From NCBI RefSeq assembly GCF_032884065.1, contig NC_088882.1, positions 37,430,519 through 37,494,518 of the forward strand: DNA of 64,000 nucleotides, read 5' to 3'. Both the position numbers and the translations under genes were made by a program. The notes under the pieces are model-generated. The model saw only the letters and a list, made by a program, of their open reading frames with translations, had not been told where the DNA came from and made no database searches. Below, piece by piece: positions 28,830 to 39,073 of this stretch. Every line of letters starts with the position of its first letter. The first letter of the stretch is position 1. Source of the DNA: Artemia franciscana (lineage: Eukaryota > Arthropoda > Branchiopoda > Anostraca > Artemiidae).

Positions 28830-30560
28830 AAATGAAATAATTTTTCTGCAAGAGCGTTTTCTTATCTGATGAAAGGAAAAATCTACTCAGCATTTCACAG
28901 AATTCTTGTCTCTTATTTCACCTAGAGAAAATGAGCAAGTGCCGTGCCCGACCTTCAGGGGGATCAGCCATCATTTCACAATTTCCCCTCAATCTCCTCG
29001 AGTCGAATGACCTATGCATTGCTGCGGAATTTTCCGACCTAATCTGTATAAACGTTTACCTGCCAACTAATTACTGCTCTTTGCTGTCAGAGAATTAGTT
29101 CATATTTGCTTGCAAAAGGCTAGCAAATTTTGCGAAGACAGTTTCATAGCGCCCAAATGCTTGAGTTTTGATCGCAGGAGACATTAACTGTGACTTAACG
29201 GACAGTTCATCGCCAAGAACCCAACCCCTTTTGAAAGCCCTCCCTCCTTCCTGCTCAGTTGCAGCCAAAACAGAAACTTTTACGTTTATTGGTATCCTGT
29301 CAGCGACTTCTAGCCTTAGTCATTGTATTGCATCTTTCCCCTGTGAAACCGTCGAGGTAATTAGTGGTGGCTTTTATTCGGATGACCTTCCAATAAAGTT
29401 GAAAATAAATGCTTCGTTTAATGCCTCTAAACAGCCAGATAAAAAGTGGTTTTATATAAAAGACTGGAAAGAAGTTAACCGCGAGATGTTTTGTTTTGAA
29501 TGTGACAGAATATTAAATAAAATAAAGGTGCCCTTTCATTGTTGTACACGCGCTCGGGCCTTAGTGAAAAAGAAACAGCCACTGGACTTACCAACTATAA
29601 CAGAAATTAACCATGCATTAAAGTGGGCTGAAGCTTTAGCTGTCCCGTGCCATCGTGCTAGGAAAGGCTCTCAAGTTCAGGGTTGGCAGAAACACCCTTC
29701 CTTTACGTCTGCGTGCGAGTCTTCTAAAATTTGGCTGAATATTTGGAAAGATTGCGGCAGGCCAAAGTCTGAAACTGTTAACGGTTTGTGGCTACATTTC
29801 AATCCTTATTTGCTGAAGTGTTAAGAAAACATAAGGCTGATCTTATTGAGAAAAACGCTCATAAAATTGCAGAGAACCCTTCGAACGTCTGGAAAAATTT
29901 TAACGCCCTTGTGAACATATTGGTGCAAATAGTATTCCTGAGCCTTAGTGAAACTATTATAAGCATGAGTTTTCTTCTCCCGATCCTGCTCTTGAATCAA
30001 GATCTGAAAAAGAATTAAGTGCTTGTCTGAAAAAGCACGAACCCTGGACATTTATAATTAAGCCAGGTGATTTATCGTTTTATTGTATAAAACTAAAGCA
30101 AAGAAATTCCGCGGGAGTTGATGGAATTACTGCTAGACATTTTGATTTCGCAAGTGCTTTTATTTTTAATCATTTATCTCTGCTTTTTCAAATGTCTATT
30201 GAAAATGGAGTTGTTCCTTGTCAATTTACATTTGGTCAAATAACCTCTATCCCGAAAAATGGCAAAAAGGATATTACAGCGTGTAATTCGTTTCAACCTA
30301 TGACAGTTTCTTGTACTATTTTTAAATTATTTGAGTGTTATTTTGGATGAAATTTTTTCTAAATGTTATGTCCCACCCCACCAGTTTGATTACCAAAAAG
30401 GTATTAGCCGGGAGTATGCCCTTTTTTCTTTAATGAGTGTTCTTGCTTATGCAAAAAGAAGTAAATCTCATATTATCCTTTGTGCTTTAGATGCTGCTCG
30501 AGCTTTCGACTCTTGCATTTTTTTCCAAGTTTTACTTCAAGTGTATAAAAGATTTTTTTT
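28830..30560 (+). pseudogene. LINE ORF2: AP endonuclease plus partial reverse transcriptase
   Basis: Endonuclease signs: a LQERF start, RPSGGSAIISQFPLNLLESN near 28950, INVYLPTNY near 29050, then GDINCDL (29170), TFTFI and SSLSHCIAS. RT signs: SAGVDGITARHFDF (30113), a HQFDYQKGISREYALFSLMS stretch (30380) and motif A ALDAARAFDS (30487), which keeps its catalytic Asp. The frame changes at least at 29100, 29820 and 30340. Sequence after 30560 is not RT. Confidence 0.8.
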
Positions 30561-30663
30561 TATGACGGTGTGGTTTTTATTACTTGATATTTTTTTATCA
30601 ATATTTTTACATCATTTTAATTTCAACAGATTTATTAGAACTTTAATCCTCACCAGATTTTAG

Positions 30664-31036
30664 ATTAAATTTACGACCATTTCCAATACCTGCCTATGGT
30701 ATACAATTGTTGATGCTTCCTTTGAATTGATGGTATTTCTTTGTTCTCAAGTTTATCAGAGCAACTTATAATGCGCCCCCCACTAAAAAAAAAAAAATCT
30801 TGGATCCACCCCTGTTTACATCGAACACACAAGATTTTAGATACGGTTAGATGTATTTGCTAATACAAAGTGGCAACATGCATAATTTACACACCTTCCC
30901 CAACGGGATGGAAGCCCTCCACCCTGAACAGCAATGACAATCATTTTTTTTTTTTTTTGCATGGGTAGTACTGATCTGTCTCCCGTTTTTTTTTTTCTCT
31001 CTTTTTTTTCCAAGACTAACGTTTTACCAGAAAATC
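30664..31036. other. Spacer with homopolymer tracts
   Basis: A- and T-runs at 30785-30797, 30943-30957 and 30986-31010. No gene or shared repeat was recognised. Confidence 0.4.
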
Positions 31037-31475
31037 ATTGAGAGATTTTTAATGGTTCATATAAAAGCTATTTTTCATATATACTTGCTTTTTATAAATT
31101 TCATCATCTGCAAATGCCATATGGCTCTAAAAATGGCACTTGTGTACCATTTCTCAAGGAGTGGGGCTAGCGGGCAACCAAAACATCGTAGATAGATATA
31201 TTAATAGCTCATATAAAAGCTATTTCTAATGTCTACATTTTCTCATAAATTCTATGATCTGCAAGTGCCAAATGGCACTAAAGATGGCAGTTTTGGTGTA
31301 GTGTCTCAAGTGGAAAAGGTAGGACTAGTGGGCTACCAAAACTTCTTTGAGGGATCTTCAATGGCTCATTTGAAAGCTATTGCTCATTTCTTCGCACTTT
31401 TTTTCAGTCCTACCATCCGTAAGTGTCATATAGAACTCAGAACGGCAAATTTTGTACCACCTCTTAATTAGAAAA
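31037..31475 (+). repeat. Three diverged tandem ~155-bp units
   Basis: Units begin near 31037, 31190 and 31350. Each has a TCATATAAAAGCTATT-like start, an ATCTGCAAATGCCATATGGC-like middle and a GGGCTAGCGGGCAACCAAAA-like end. Frames are not kept between units. A possible satellite remnant. Confidence 0.75.
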
Positions 31476-31899
31476 GCCTGGAAGAATAAAACCGTGCCAT
31501 TATAAAAATTATGGTCCAAAACCCTTAACTGGAGATTTGTAAGAGATCTGGTATACTTCACCTCCCACCCCACTTAGTAAGTCTCATTAGTCTGTTGGAA
31601 GAATTTGCTATGAACTCTAAGACGGTCAGCCGACGTAGAGGCTCGCAAAATTATTTTTAAGACGTTGAATATTCTTAAGAGGGAAAAATTCATAGAGTAA
31701 CAAATAATTGAATCTTGAAATGTCAAATGACTATGCCTTGACGTATCTCCTCCCCTCCTCCCGTTCTTAAAAATTCAGCTTCACCAAATATAGTTTAATG
31801 CTCTTACTCTTTATAATAGAAATCGGAATTAACTCAATGTTTTATAACATTTTCTTATAATAGAAAATGTATTTTCTGAATGAGGTCCAATAACTATGC
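31476..31899. other. No recognisable feature
   Basis: AT-rich sequence with no shared repeats or credible frames. Confidence 0.4.
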
Positions 31900-32371
31900 T
31901 TTTGGTGGCGACAAAACCCTCCATAGTCTCTGAGAAGAGGGCTGTAAGTTAGACATGCACTTATGTATTATACCTCCAACACTCAAGAAGTGAAGTTAGG
32001 TTAATTCTAATGAAATAGACCTAAGTATGATGAAAATATAAGACTTGGAAACGAATTTTGGCTAAATATTTTACATTAGGGGGGATTGGGGTAAAGTACA
32101 CCGTGTCTGCAAGCAAAATGTGCTAGGTACAATTATTATGTATATTATGAAGCAGGAATTGTTCTCTAACTTCACACTGTCCAAATACTTTAACCTCACC
32201 TCCCTTTAATGTGCAAATATATTGCCCAAATTAAATGTTTCTCATCAATTCTGTTACTTGTTGTCTTGTCTCACTTTAAGCAGAAAGAAACTAACGAAAG
32301 AAACCTGTTTCACAGTGCGTCAATGGATGAAGAACTTGAGGGTTTGCGGTATAATGCATTATTACCATTTC
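31900..32371 (+). repeat. Dispersed repeat D, copy 1
   Basis: Shares TATGATGAAAATATAA, GAAACGAATTTTGGCTA-like, TTCTCTAACTTCACACTGTC and a GCAGAAAGAAA region with 37800-38240. Part of it also occurs at 34260-34375. The hAT relic is inserted at its right end. Confidence 0.7.
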
Positions 32372-33480
32372 CAGTGCTGGATTCACCAGTAGACTGAAGC
32401 CTTGGGTGGCAAAGTTTAGGGGGCCACGGGTAAAAAAAAAATGCGAAAAAATGTTCAAATTGACTAAAGCTGAAATGATAGTGCTAGTGCCCTATGTAAT
32501 GGAAAAATGTACAACACCGAGTATCTCAACATGAAAACTCTTCATGACATAATTCTATTATTCTTAGTTTGAAACTAAGATCTAACGTAGATGGCCGACT
32601 TGATCATTTGCTGCATGTCCACATTGATGAAGAAATTACGTATCGGCAAAACGTTCGTAAGAGAGCTGCTGCCGTGGTGAAACGACTATGTTCAAGAGGC
32701 CTCGCTTTCAGGGGGAAAAATAAAAAGTTCGGTGATCCTCACAATGGAAACTGTTGGCTGAATTCAACCGTTTCTTAGACAGTCATATTAAACGATTTTA
32801 TCAAGGATCTTGAAGTACCAGTTTCTAGTCTAAAACCATTTGTGATAAGTTTATTCTGTTGATGAGTCACAAAGTCTTATAACAGATCAAAGACGAGATA
32901 CAAAAAGCAAAATACTTTTCTTGAATCGTCGCAGACATAGCGTATGGGGACCAACTTACTCTCATCATTTGATACGTTTTGGGAACAAGTGAATCGTGTG
33001 AAAGATTTGTGGAGTTTTTATTTGTAGTCATTTGAAGATACAGTCGAAGATTTTGAGAACAAAAAGGTGCCTAAAAGAAGATTGTAAGCATAACTTTATT
33101 TATATATAGATTATATTGAATAAAAGAATAAATTGACATTGAATACTGAATTATACTGTTTATACTGATTTTTTTTATAACAATAAACATACCCATATAA
33201 TTATTAAATCAATGAGTATTGACCAGCAAAAATAATAAGTAAAGCTAAACCTTCATCATCACAAGGATTTCGAAACTAACAGCCATATTAATAACAGGCA
33301 GAAGGTATTATTATTTATTACTTATCTATTATTAACTCTACAAAGATATTTTCACAAACCTTAAAGTTACTATTTAATTAATCAAAAATTGTTTTTAATA
33401 TGATTGTAAAAACTGGTTCAATTTGTAGGGTGGCAAAATCGAAATAGCCTACTGGTGGCAAATACTCAAATCCGCCGCTG
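32372..33480 (+). mobile_element. hAT-like DNA transposon relic (DUF4371/ZMYM type)
   Basis: The ends are imperfect inverted repeats: CAGTGCTGGATTCACCAGTA on the left and, reverse-complemented, CAGCGGCGGATTTG on the right. Both carry a GCCACC/GGTGGC word further in. The flanks ACCATTTC and ATCGTTAC match at five of eight bases, a possible decayed 8-bp target duplication typical of hAT. The interior encodes a transposase-related fragment. Confidence 0.6.
32569..33090 (+). pseudogene. hAT/ZMYM-type transposase fragment
   Basis: One frame (32569-32778) reads KLRSNVDGRLDHLLHVHIDE, then YRQNVRKRAAAVVKRLCSRG and LAFRGKNKKFGDPHNGN. This is the segment common to hAT-derived zinc-finger MYM-type (DUF4371) proteins. 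After a frameshift, about 32930-33045 reads IVADIAYGDQLTLII and then GTSESCERFVEFLFVVI, the start of the RNase H-like domain, with two in-frame TGA codons. The C-terminal hAT dimerisation domain is absent. Confidence 0.7.
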
Positions 33481-33526
33481 ATCGTTACACAATTATGATC
33501 CTATAAAAACCAATGGATTTTGATCT

Positions 33527-33600
33527 GATCATCAGCCACCATAGTTCAATTACTAGCGCGTTAAACTTTAAATCAGAATGACAAGGGATCAACTCCTTAA
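33527..33600 (+). tRNA. Degenerate tRNA-like sequence
   Basis: Has a TAGTTCAATTACTAG A-box-like word and a GGATCAACTCC B-box (two mismatches to consensus) at tRNA spacing. The stems do not pair well. It could be a tRNA pseudogene or a SINE head, or chance. Confidence 0.2.
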
Positions 33601-34224
33601 TTGGGTATTTGTGTTCCTTTTATGGTTTTGTTCCTTATATATGATTGTTTTTCTGCTAATATACTATTTTTATGAATTTTTTGTGAATTGTGAAATATTT
33701 CATACACTAAATTTGGAACAAAACACGCCCCGGACCCCAGCCCTTCCCACATAGGGGTTGGAGAAGTCTATGTCTATGGTTCTGGAACCACACAAAGTTG
33801 TATCTTCAAAGAAGGATTACTTATTACTATGTTTATTTATTCATATTATTTACCTTTTACGCTGCTGGATAGACATAATAAAACTATTTGTAATTTATAT
33901 AGAGAGATTATTGAACTAAAAACCTATTTGCTTTTTTTTCTATGATATTTTTCTAGTTGCCAGGCTACTTTCCATTTTTTTTATTGCTATTCCAAGCCTG
34001 TACGTTTAAAATATTTTGTTTTTTATCAGGAGGAGGAGGAGGGGAGATGATTGGTAAAATAATTTAGGCATACAATCATTTTCCTTAGATTTTGAAAACC
34101 TTAAAAATACTTGCTTTTTCCTAACTGTTGAGGTTGACCTTTTCAAAATCGTGTATACCGTTTTCTGTAGCATGGATTTCTAGGCATTATTTGAAAAATG
34201 ATCGGAATTTAAATAAAAACTGTT
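33601..34224. other. No recognisable feature
   Basis: AT-rich, no shared repeat, no credible frame. Confidence 0.4.
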
Positions 34225-35115
34225 TGGGTACTTCCTTCTTATATAGAGCACACGTGAAAATTGAAGTTAGTTTAATCATAATGAAATATTCCTAGGTAAG
34301 ACAAAAATATAATATTTTAGAAACAAATTTGGGATATATATTTCTACATTAGGGGTGGGAATTTAAAGCTTAGCATTTATGAAATACGAAATTAAACAAA
34401 CATATTCTAATCTAACCAAAAATACCAACTAAATGTTTAATTAAAATATAGCTACAATGTATTTTTCCACCGAGCCGAAGCTTAACGTATGAAAACAAAG
34501 AAAGGAAATAATAAATGAAATGAGAAAAATCAAAAGGTGAAAAACGAGGATTTTATCAGCCAGTAGCAAAATATAAAAAACAAGCAAATATTTCGACAAG
34601 GAGCTTCGCCAAGTCGTTCAAGTGCTCAAAATAAAATAAGAAAGAGGAAAAAAAGGAACAAAGAAGAAAACAACAACAAAATCTAACCTTCTTAAGTGAA
34701 CTGTACGAGAGGAAAAAAGACACTGAATCAAACAACAAAAACCAACTTGAAATCAATGAAAGAGAAGTTACCAATTAGATTGAATAAGTATCCTTTGCCT
34801 TGCAACAGATTTTGCCTGTCTACAATTTCGGTTTTCATTGGATATGCGGACAGGTTGTCTTAAATTAGACTGGGCGAAAATATTTTTTGCCTAGTCTAAT
34901 GGGATTTTGTCTAATGCGGAAATTGATTTTTCTCTTTTCATTTATTATTTCCTTTCTTTGTTTTCATACGTCATGCATAGCCAGCATGGTCTCAGAACGT
35001 GTTTAATCCGAAGCTAATTGTCCGGTATAAAGGCCATGGAAACCAATTATTTCCTCTTGTTTGCGATACTATTTCTCGCGCGTGCTCTATATAATAAGGA
35101 GGTACCAAAGTGTTC
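34225..35115. repeat. Nested inverted repeats (possible foldback element)
   Basis: Outer arms: TATATAGAGCACACGTG near 34240 and its inverse CGCGTGCTCTATATA near 35080, extending to GGTACTTCC and GGAGGTACC. Inner arms: ACGTATGAAAACAAAGAAAG at 34487 onward and its inverse ending CTTTGTTTTCATACGT at 34974, about 45 bp. The left flank inside the outer arm also contains a piece of repeat D. No gene. Confidence 0.6.
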
Positions 35116-36863
35116 TCAACTGAAAGTAAGAAGCGACATTAAAGCTTAAAACAAACATAAATTATTCCATATATGAAGGGGCTTCTCCCCCCTGAAAAAA
35201 AAATAGAAAAGACCATTGTAGTGTTGCTTCTACATTAAATTTAAATTAAAAACGGGTATAGATTAATTTTAAAAAACTAAATTTTTTGGGGAAGCTTAAA
35301 AGTGATGTTGAAACTTCAAACGAACAAAAATTATTGCTTCACAGTCTATCTAACATATATCAATAAAACTAATACGAACAAACCAACTAAGTATATTTCA
35401 GTATTATTGTAGGATTATAGAAAACTAGTGCTTTATTGAAAACACGAAACAATATAGGAGTTTTGGTACAGTAAAAGCAAATCGATTAAAAACACTTTTT
35501 ATAGTATAAAAATAAATCATTTGAAGATTGTTGCTTAATTTTTCTTTTCGTTTAATTTGGTAACATTTCTGCACAATGGTTCAGTCCTATAATTGGCTTT
35601 CGCTTTGGTCCTGAAAAAAAAATGTGGCATGATTAGTTTTTAAACAAGTTTGATGTGAAATCAAACTGATGATTTCACATCTGACCATAGACTACCTTTA
35701 AAATTTTATCATAACTTGTAATTCTTTGTTGTATAGAGAGAAAATAGTATATTTCCGAAGTTCATATTATGGCTTATTTGATCTTCATTTTGAGTAATAC
35801 TAAAATATATTTCTTACAATTTGAGATCGTTTATTATTCACTATTGGTATTATAGCGGGTAAGATTAAAATGTTACCTGATAAATCAGTCTACTTTTTCT
35901 GTATGCTGTCCAATGACTGCGGCTATTAAAAAAGTATTCATTTTTATGCTAATGTTCTTATGATAATTTGATTGTATGCCGAAAGTTACTGATATCTCAG
36001 CAGATGAAAAACTTTATAGATTAGTTTGTTGTTATCAGGCTACCTACTCATTTTAACTAATAAATCAACATTCTTGTTAATTATGCCTGGATTTTATGTT
36101 TTCAGTAAAGCGCTACATCTCCATAATCCTGCAAACATAGGGGAATTATAATAAGTTGGTTTATTTGTACTAATTTTATTGATGTATCTTCGGTACACTG
36201 TGAAGCAATAATTTTTTCTCGTTTTAAGATTCAACTTCGCTCTTTACTTCCATACAAGAATTTATATTTTATTTAGGGATTAAAACTTTTCAACATTGTA
36301 ATTCGCGCTGAATTCAAAAGGAAAACGCCACAAGGATTCATTTAGAACTATAGACTACCTGAAATCTAAAACATTTTCAGAATTTCAAGTCACTTTCTCT
36401 AGGTTAAGGTTACATTTCTGATTTATTAGCTATGTAGAATTTTTGAATAGTTCTTCGTGTCTAATTTAGATTGTATCCAGTAGCTCAGGTAAAGGTGTAA
36501 CCCATATTCAGTGTCTATGTAGAAGAAGATTTAGAAGAAACATTTTTAGATTACCAAGCTATATTCATTTTTGCTATTTTGGTCATATGTTTGGTAATTC
36601 ATCTTATCCCTTACCCCTACCATCATAATTCTCAAATACCCTAATCTATGGGCTGGGCTGTTTAAAAAAACTAACAATAATTGATGAAATACTTACTTTA
36701 TAGTACACTGCGACTATTTTACCAGAATTCCACGTTTTATCCATTATTTATCAATGTTTATCAATCACTTTTCATTAATAAAATCCTCTTCAAAAGTGAA
36801 ATTAAATTGTGTCATTTTCTTACTGTTGTAAAGATGTATCCTCTGGATTTCAAGAGACAATAA
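35116..36863. other. No recognisable feature
   Basis: About 1.7 kb of AT-rich DNA. A short local palindrome at 35650-35680 (GATGTGAAATCA and TGATTTCACATC) stands out. No gene or shared repeat was seen. Confidence 0.45.
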
Positions 36864-37548
36864 AATGGTATGTCTTTTAATAAGAAATGGGGTAAAATTC
36901 TAGTGGATTTACTTCTTGCTATCTCAGAAAGGGGTTAGGCTAGAAAAATGAAACTTTTAGGGATAGGTGTACAGGCTAAAGCAGCTAATGTCCTGGGAAG
37001 GTATTTTGAAGTACCTACCTCCACTCCTTCTCCCTCTAGAGGGCCCTGACCTTTGATGACCTTCAATAATAGCCTATGTGTGTTATAAAAGTGAAATCTT
37101 GCAAAATCTTCTGCTTGAATAAAGTACAGCAAAAGTGTTTTCAGCTTCACAAGTTTGCTCAATCTCAATTTGTAAGGTTTTAAAGATATGCAAATACATC
37201 TCCTAAATTTTGAAAAAGAACATTGATATGGCTCAGAATTCTACTGAAATAACAGGAATTGGATTTTTAGAACTAAAGGCAGAGAAAAAGTAACTGGTAA
37301 CTGAAAATTAAGGTAAAATATTGTTTTATCAAAATTTTTATAGGTAATAGACCTGTCATGTACATACATTTCAGGGCTCTCTAGAGCAAGGAGGAGTGGG
37401 GGTGGGTACTTTAAAAGGCCTTCCCAGGATATACTTTAGCCTATAGACCCATCCCTGAAAATTTCATTTTCCTAACCTAACCCCTTTCTGAGATAGCAAG
37501 AAGTCACTCAACTAGAATTTTACCAATGGTTTGTCTTTTGATAAGAAT
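36864..37548. mobile_element. Foldback element with ~150-bp inverted arms
   Basis: 36891-37045 and 37370-37532 are inverted copies. They share TGCTATCTCAGAAAGGGGTT and TCCTGGGAAGG in one arm and the reverse in the other. A direct repeat of about 20 bp (AATGGTATGTCTTTTAATAA and AATGGTTTGTCTTTTGATAA) flanks both arms. The ~320-bp centre is non-coding. This fits a non-autonomous DNA element, although the long flanking repeat is unusual for a target duplication. Confidence 0.7.
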
Positions 37549-37799
37549 GATGTTCACAAGAGCCATATACCACCATAAAAAACAACAATGTAAACAATTA
37601 CTTTAATTTGTGTCCTTGCCTTGTGCCTGGAGTTGAGGTGTTGAGCATGGGTTCATTAATAATTAGAGCCTATATTTTGGATATTTTTAATAAAAATGAC
37701 ACATTATCTGTGATGGAACAGGATATATCTTTGTACTTGTATGATCACAGATACTGTATAGACCCAGTATTACTCCAAAGTGCAAACTAAAGTAAAGTA

Positions 37800-38240
37800 A
37801 TATAGCCCCTACTTAATATTCTTCTAATCTGTTTCTTTAACTCTCAATCTTAATTAAAAAGTTTAAGTATGATGAAAAATATAATACTTTAGAAACAAAT
37901 TTGGGCTATATATTAGCTCATTGGGAGGGGTGAGGGTAAAGTATAGCAGTTCTACATGCCTAATTTGTTTGGTAAATAATGGTTCTGTATAGCCCTATTA
38001 TGAAGTAATAAATGTTTTCTAACTTCACACTGTCTAAATACTTTACCAATATCCCCCCCATAATTTTATTTATTTTCTATCTATTCTGTCGCTTCTCTTT
38101 GTCTTTTCTCCCACTAAGCTGAAAGAAAATGACAAAAGAAGTGCTTCAATACATCAATGCATTAACAACTTGAGATGTATGGGCTATAGCCTATCATTAA
38201 AATACATATTTCTTCTTTGAATTGCTGCTATGTTTGACTT
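37800..38240 (+). repeat. Dispersed repeat D, copy 2
   Basis: Collinear with 31900-32371, with matching landmarks TAAGTATGATGAAAAATATA, TTTTCTAACTTCACACTGTC and GAAAGAAAATGAC. It lacks the hAT relic and so serves as a rough empty-site comparison. Confidence 0.7.
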
Positions 38241-38526
38241 CACCCTATATATGCATGGGTAGGGGTTTGAGTCTGGTGCTTCTGATTATTTAGTTTGTTT
38301 TAGGAGTCTGTTTTGCAAATCTGTAAACTCAGCAAGACTCAATTTGGCTTCAAATGGGAAATATTAGAAATATAGGAGAATACACAAGAACTCGTTGATA
38401 ATTTGTTACTTTGTACCCCTTTTAAACTATCCTTTAAATAATCTGGGATTTTTCTAAGCATAGATGCCAAGGGGCATATCATCCTAGGTATCTTTGTGAA
38501 GTTGAAAATAAAAACGCTATTGTTGA

Positions 38527-38552
38527 TCAAATAATGATAATAATAATAATAA
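38527..38552 (-). repeat. LINE 3' microsatellite tail
   Basis: An (ATA)n tract with one ATG interruption marks the 3' end of the minus-strand LINE. Confidence 0.7.
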
Positions 38553-39073
38553 TAATATTTATTACCCACAAACATACAAAAGTATAAACAGTGGATTAGA
38601 GAGAAAAAAAATGAATAAACAAAGCAAAAACAAAAGTACATGTAACTCAACAATGGCAAGCACAACAAAGCTAATATAACAAAGAAAAACAGTGTAATAA
38701 AATAGACTAACAGATCAGTAGAACAAATGAAGTAAAGCTGCATTGACAACTAGAAATATTTACAAACACAGTATAGACTGCTGCTTATGTTTCACATTCA
38801 TCAAGTTCATCATTTATTATTAACCCACAAAGGATAACCATAGGGGGGAAAGAAAAAAGCAAACGAAAATTAACAAAATTAAACAGTTCAATTTTTTTTT
38901 TCAATTTAATATAAAAAAAAACACATAACAACAATAATAATAAAGATCCTAGAAGCAAACTTGTTAAGGACCAAAACAACAACAAAAAATTGAAAATGAA
39001 GAAGAGAAAAAAAAGAAAAGAGAAAACATGGGTAATTAAAGCATATTGAATAAACATTTAGAGAAATATAATA

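Larger units (their letters stand above)
27754..30560 (+). mobile_element. 3'-truncated non-LTR retrotransposon
   Basis: Contains ORF1 and the endonuclease and N-terminal RT part of ORF2, then stops shortly after RT motif A. The RT palm (motifs B and C), C-terminal domain and 3' tail are missing, opposite to the usual 5' truncation. Several frameshifts make it inactive. The RT fragment at 43.9-44.9 kb belongs to a closely similar family. Confidence 0.85.

Noticed and set aside
34556-34774. Ser/Phe-rich minus frame as a signal-peptide protein
   Set aside because: Low-complexity translation of a purine-rich strand inside an inverted-repeat region; no paralogue or domain.
38339-39057. Hydrophobic minus frames (38339-38749, 38785-39057) as membrane proteins
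   Set aside because: They are translations of A-rich sequence in the LINE 3' region, rich in Phe, Leu and Tyr because of low complexity.
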